From an uncultured Pelagibacteraceae bacterium (GTDB lineage Bacteria > Pseudomonadota > Alphaproteobacteria > Pelagibacterales > Pelagibacteraceae), in contig CABZXL010000003.1 in assembly GCA_902529715.1 (NCBI GenBank), positions 1-64,000 of the forward strand: 64,000 nucleotides of DNA. Direction: 5' to 3'. This document shows positions 63,274 to 64,000 of the stretch, piece by piece. Position numbers and translations under genes: made by a program. The notes below the pieces were generated by a model. That model was not told where the DNA came from and made no database searches. It worked only from the letters and a program-made list of their open reading frames with translations. Position 1 is the stretch's first letter. Every line of letters starts with the position of its first letter.

Positions 63274-64000
63274 CTAAATCCTAACTGGTATTCCTTTAGA
63301 GTTCAAATATTCTTTAGCTTCTTTGACAGAATATTTTCCATAATGAAATATAGATGCAGCCAAAACAGCACTAGCATTTCCTAATTTAATTCCTTCCACT
63401 AAGTGATCTAGGTTGCCAACCCCACCAGAAGCAATAACTGGAATATTTACTTTAGAAGATATTCTAGATGTCAAATCTATATCAAATCCAACTTGAGTTC
63501 CGTCTCTATCCATAGAAGTGACTAACAACTCTCCCGCTCCACTTTCTTCCATCTTTTTAGCAAATTCTATTGCATCAATTCCTGAATTATTTCTTCCTCC
63601 GTGAGTAAAAACTTCCCATTTATCTCCATTTTTTTTAGCATCAATTGCAACAACAATACATTGAGATCCAAATTTTTTAGAACTATCAATAACTACTTCT
63701 GGATTTTGAACAGCAGCAGTATTTATTGAAACTTTATCAGCTCCACAATTTAATAATTTGCTTATATCATTAACACTTCTAACACCTCCTCCAACTGTTA
63801 ATGGTACAAAACATTTCATTGAAGTATCTTTAACAACATCATAAATGATATCTCGATTTTCATTTGAAGCAGTAATATCTAAAAAACAAATTTCATCTGC
63901 GCCACCATCGCTATAAATTTTAGCTTGTTCAACTGGATCTCCAGCATCTTTTAAATCAACAAAGTTAATACCTTTAACAACACGACCATTCTTAACATCT
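63274..64000 (-). CDS. hisF: Imidazole glycerol phosphate synthase cyclase subunit (partial, 5' end cut by window edge)
   Basis: TIM-barrel cyclase that joins PRFAR and ammonia from HisH to give IGP and AICAR. The frame is open to the window edge; the first visible residues are [22 protein letters not shown], with the first catalytic Asp (Asp11 region). FLDITAS and [18 protein letters not shown] are family motifs, and [12 protein letters not shown]-type [15 protein letters not shown] carries the second phosphate loop. Only about ten N-terminal residues should be missing. It heads the visible hisF-hisE-HIT-GNAT run. Confidence 0.95.
   Translation of the reverse strand, partial: DVKNGRVVKGINFVDLKDAGDPVEQAKIYSDGGADEICFLDITASNENRDIIYDVVKDTSMKCFVPLTVGGGVRSVNDISKLLNCGADKVSINTAAVQNPEVVIDSSKKFGSQCIVVAIDAKKNGDKWEVFTHGGRNNSGIDAIEFAKKMEESGAGELLVTSMDRDGTQVGFDIDLTSRISSKVNIPVIASGGVGNLDHLVEGIKLGNASAVLAASIFHYGKYSVKEAKEYLNSKGIPVRI

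Noticed and set aside
1-64000. CRISPR arrays, insertion sequences, integrase genes or prophage
   Set aside because: No regularly spaced repeats, transposase or phage structural genes were seen on either strand; the only tandem repeat found is inside rpsP.

Overview
The window looks like chromosomal DNA of a SAR11-type marine alphaproteobacterium, close to Candidatus Pelagibacter. The reasons are very high A+T content, intergenic gaps of only a few bases, many 1-8 base stop/start overlaps, alphaproteobacterial gene orders (rpe - heparinase-like - purH; a ccm cluster; tsaD near hemC/hemD; EVE - acs), a DUF2794 gene, and the gene content of a sunlit-ocean oligotroph (TRAP and Na+/solute uptake, several photolyases). 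No rRNA, CRISPR array, prophage or insertion sequence was seen. One tRNA, tRNA-Gly(GCC), is present.

Layout. Positions 1-6.3 kb hold leuC (cut by the window edge), the rplS-trmD-rpsP-ffh translation/secretion cluster on the minus strand with a structured leader RNA before ffh, then dapF-ftsY on the plus strand. Positions 6.3-25.3 kb are almost wholly minus-strand. Reading in the direction of transcription this is hspQ, the cytochrome c maturation genes ccmC-D-E-F-G-H, a PagL-like outer-membrane protein, two tandem FMN-dependent 2-hydroxyacid (L-lactate type) dehydrogenases, an aminotransferase, an FAD-linked D-lactate/glycolate-type dehydrogenase, and a TRAP transporter (dctP, hairpin, dctQ, dctM) whose binding protein resembles the TakP 2-oxoacid/lactate group. 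Together these suggest uptake and respiratory oxidation of lactate-like acids, with electrons entering the respiratory chain that the ccm genes help build.

Positions 25.3-38.4 kb are mixed housekeeping genes (yciB, BI-1 family, aldo/keto reductase, argG, folD, mscS, hemD, hemC, tsaD). They enclose a light-dependent repair group at 30.3-33.4 kb: an antenna-less photolyase-type protein, DUF2256, a DCC thiol-disulfide protein and a photolyase-related protein. Positions 38.4-46 kb form a cell-surface glycan island: radical SAM/SPASM enzyme, two GT2 glycosyltransferases, an 853-residue three-enzyme fusion, and two consecutive genes broken by poly-T frameshifts and a stop codon. Positions 46-51.3 kb carry acs (acetyl-CoA synthetase with a lysine-rich N-terminus) and a two-subunit Na+/solute symporter that could supply acetate. 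Positions 51.3-64 kb hold rpe, a heparinase-like gene, purH, tRNA-Gly, a TPR-sulfotransferase, a Lon-N-domain protein, a UbiH-like hydroxylase, ftsK, lolA, and a hisF-hisE-HIT-GNAT run leaving the window.

The points most worth following are the epimerase-cupin-C-methyltransferase fusion, the homopolymer-broken glycan genes next to it, the photolyase-related protein lacking the expected iron-sulfur CxxC pair, the dyad-rich intergenic region near 30.1 kb, and the lactate-type TRAP locus with its palindrome and internal terminator. All functional statements rest on reading motifs by eye; no database search was run.
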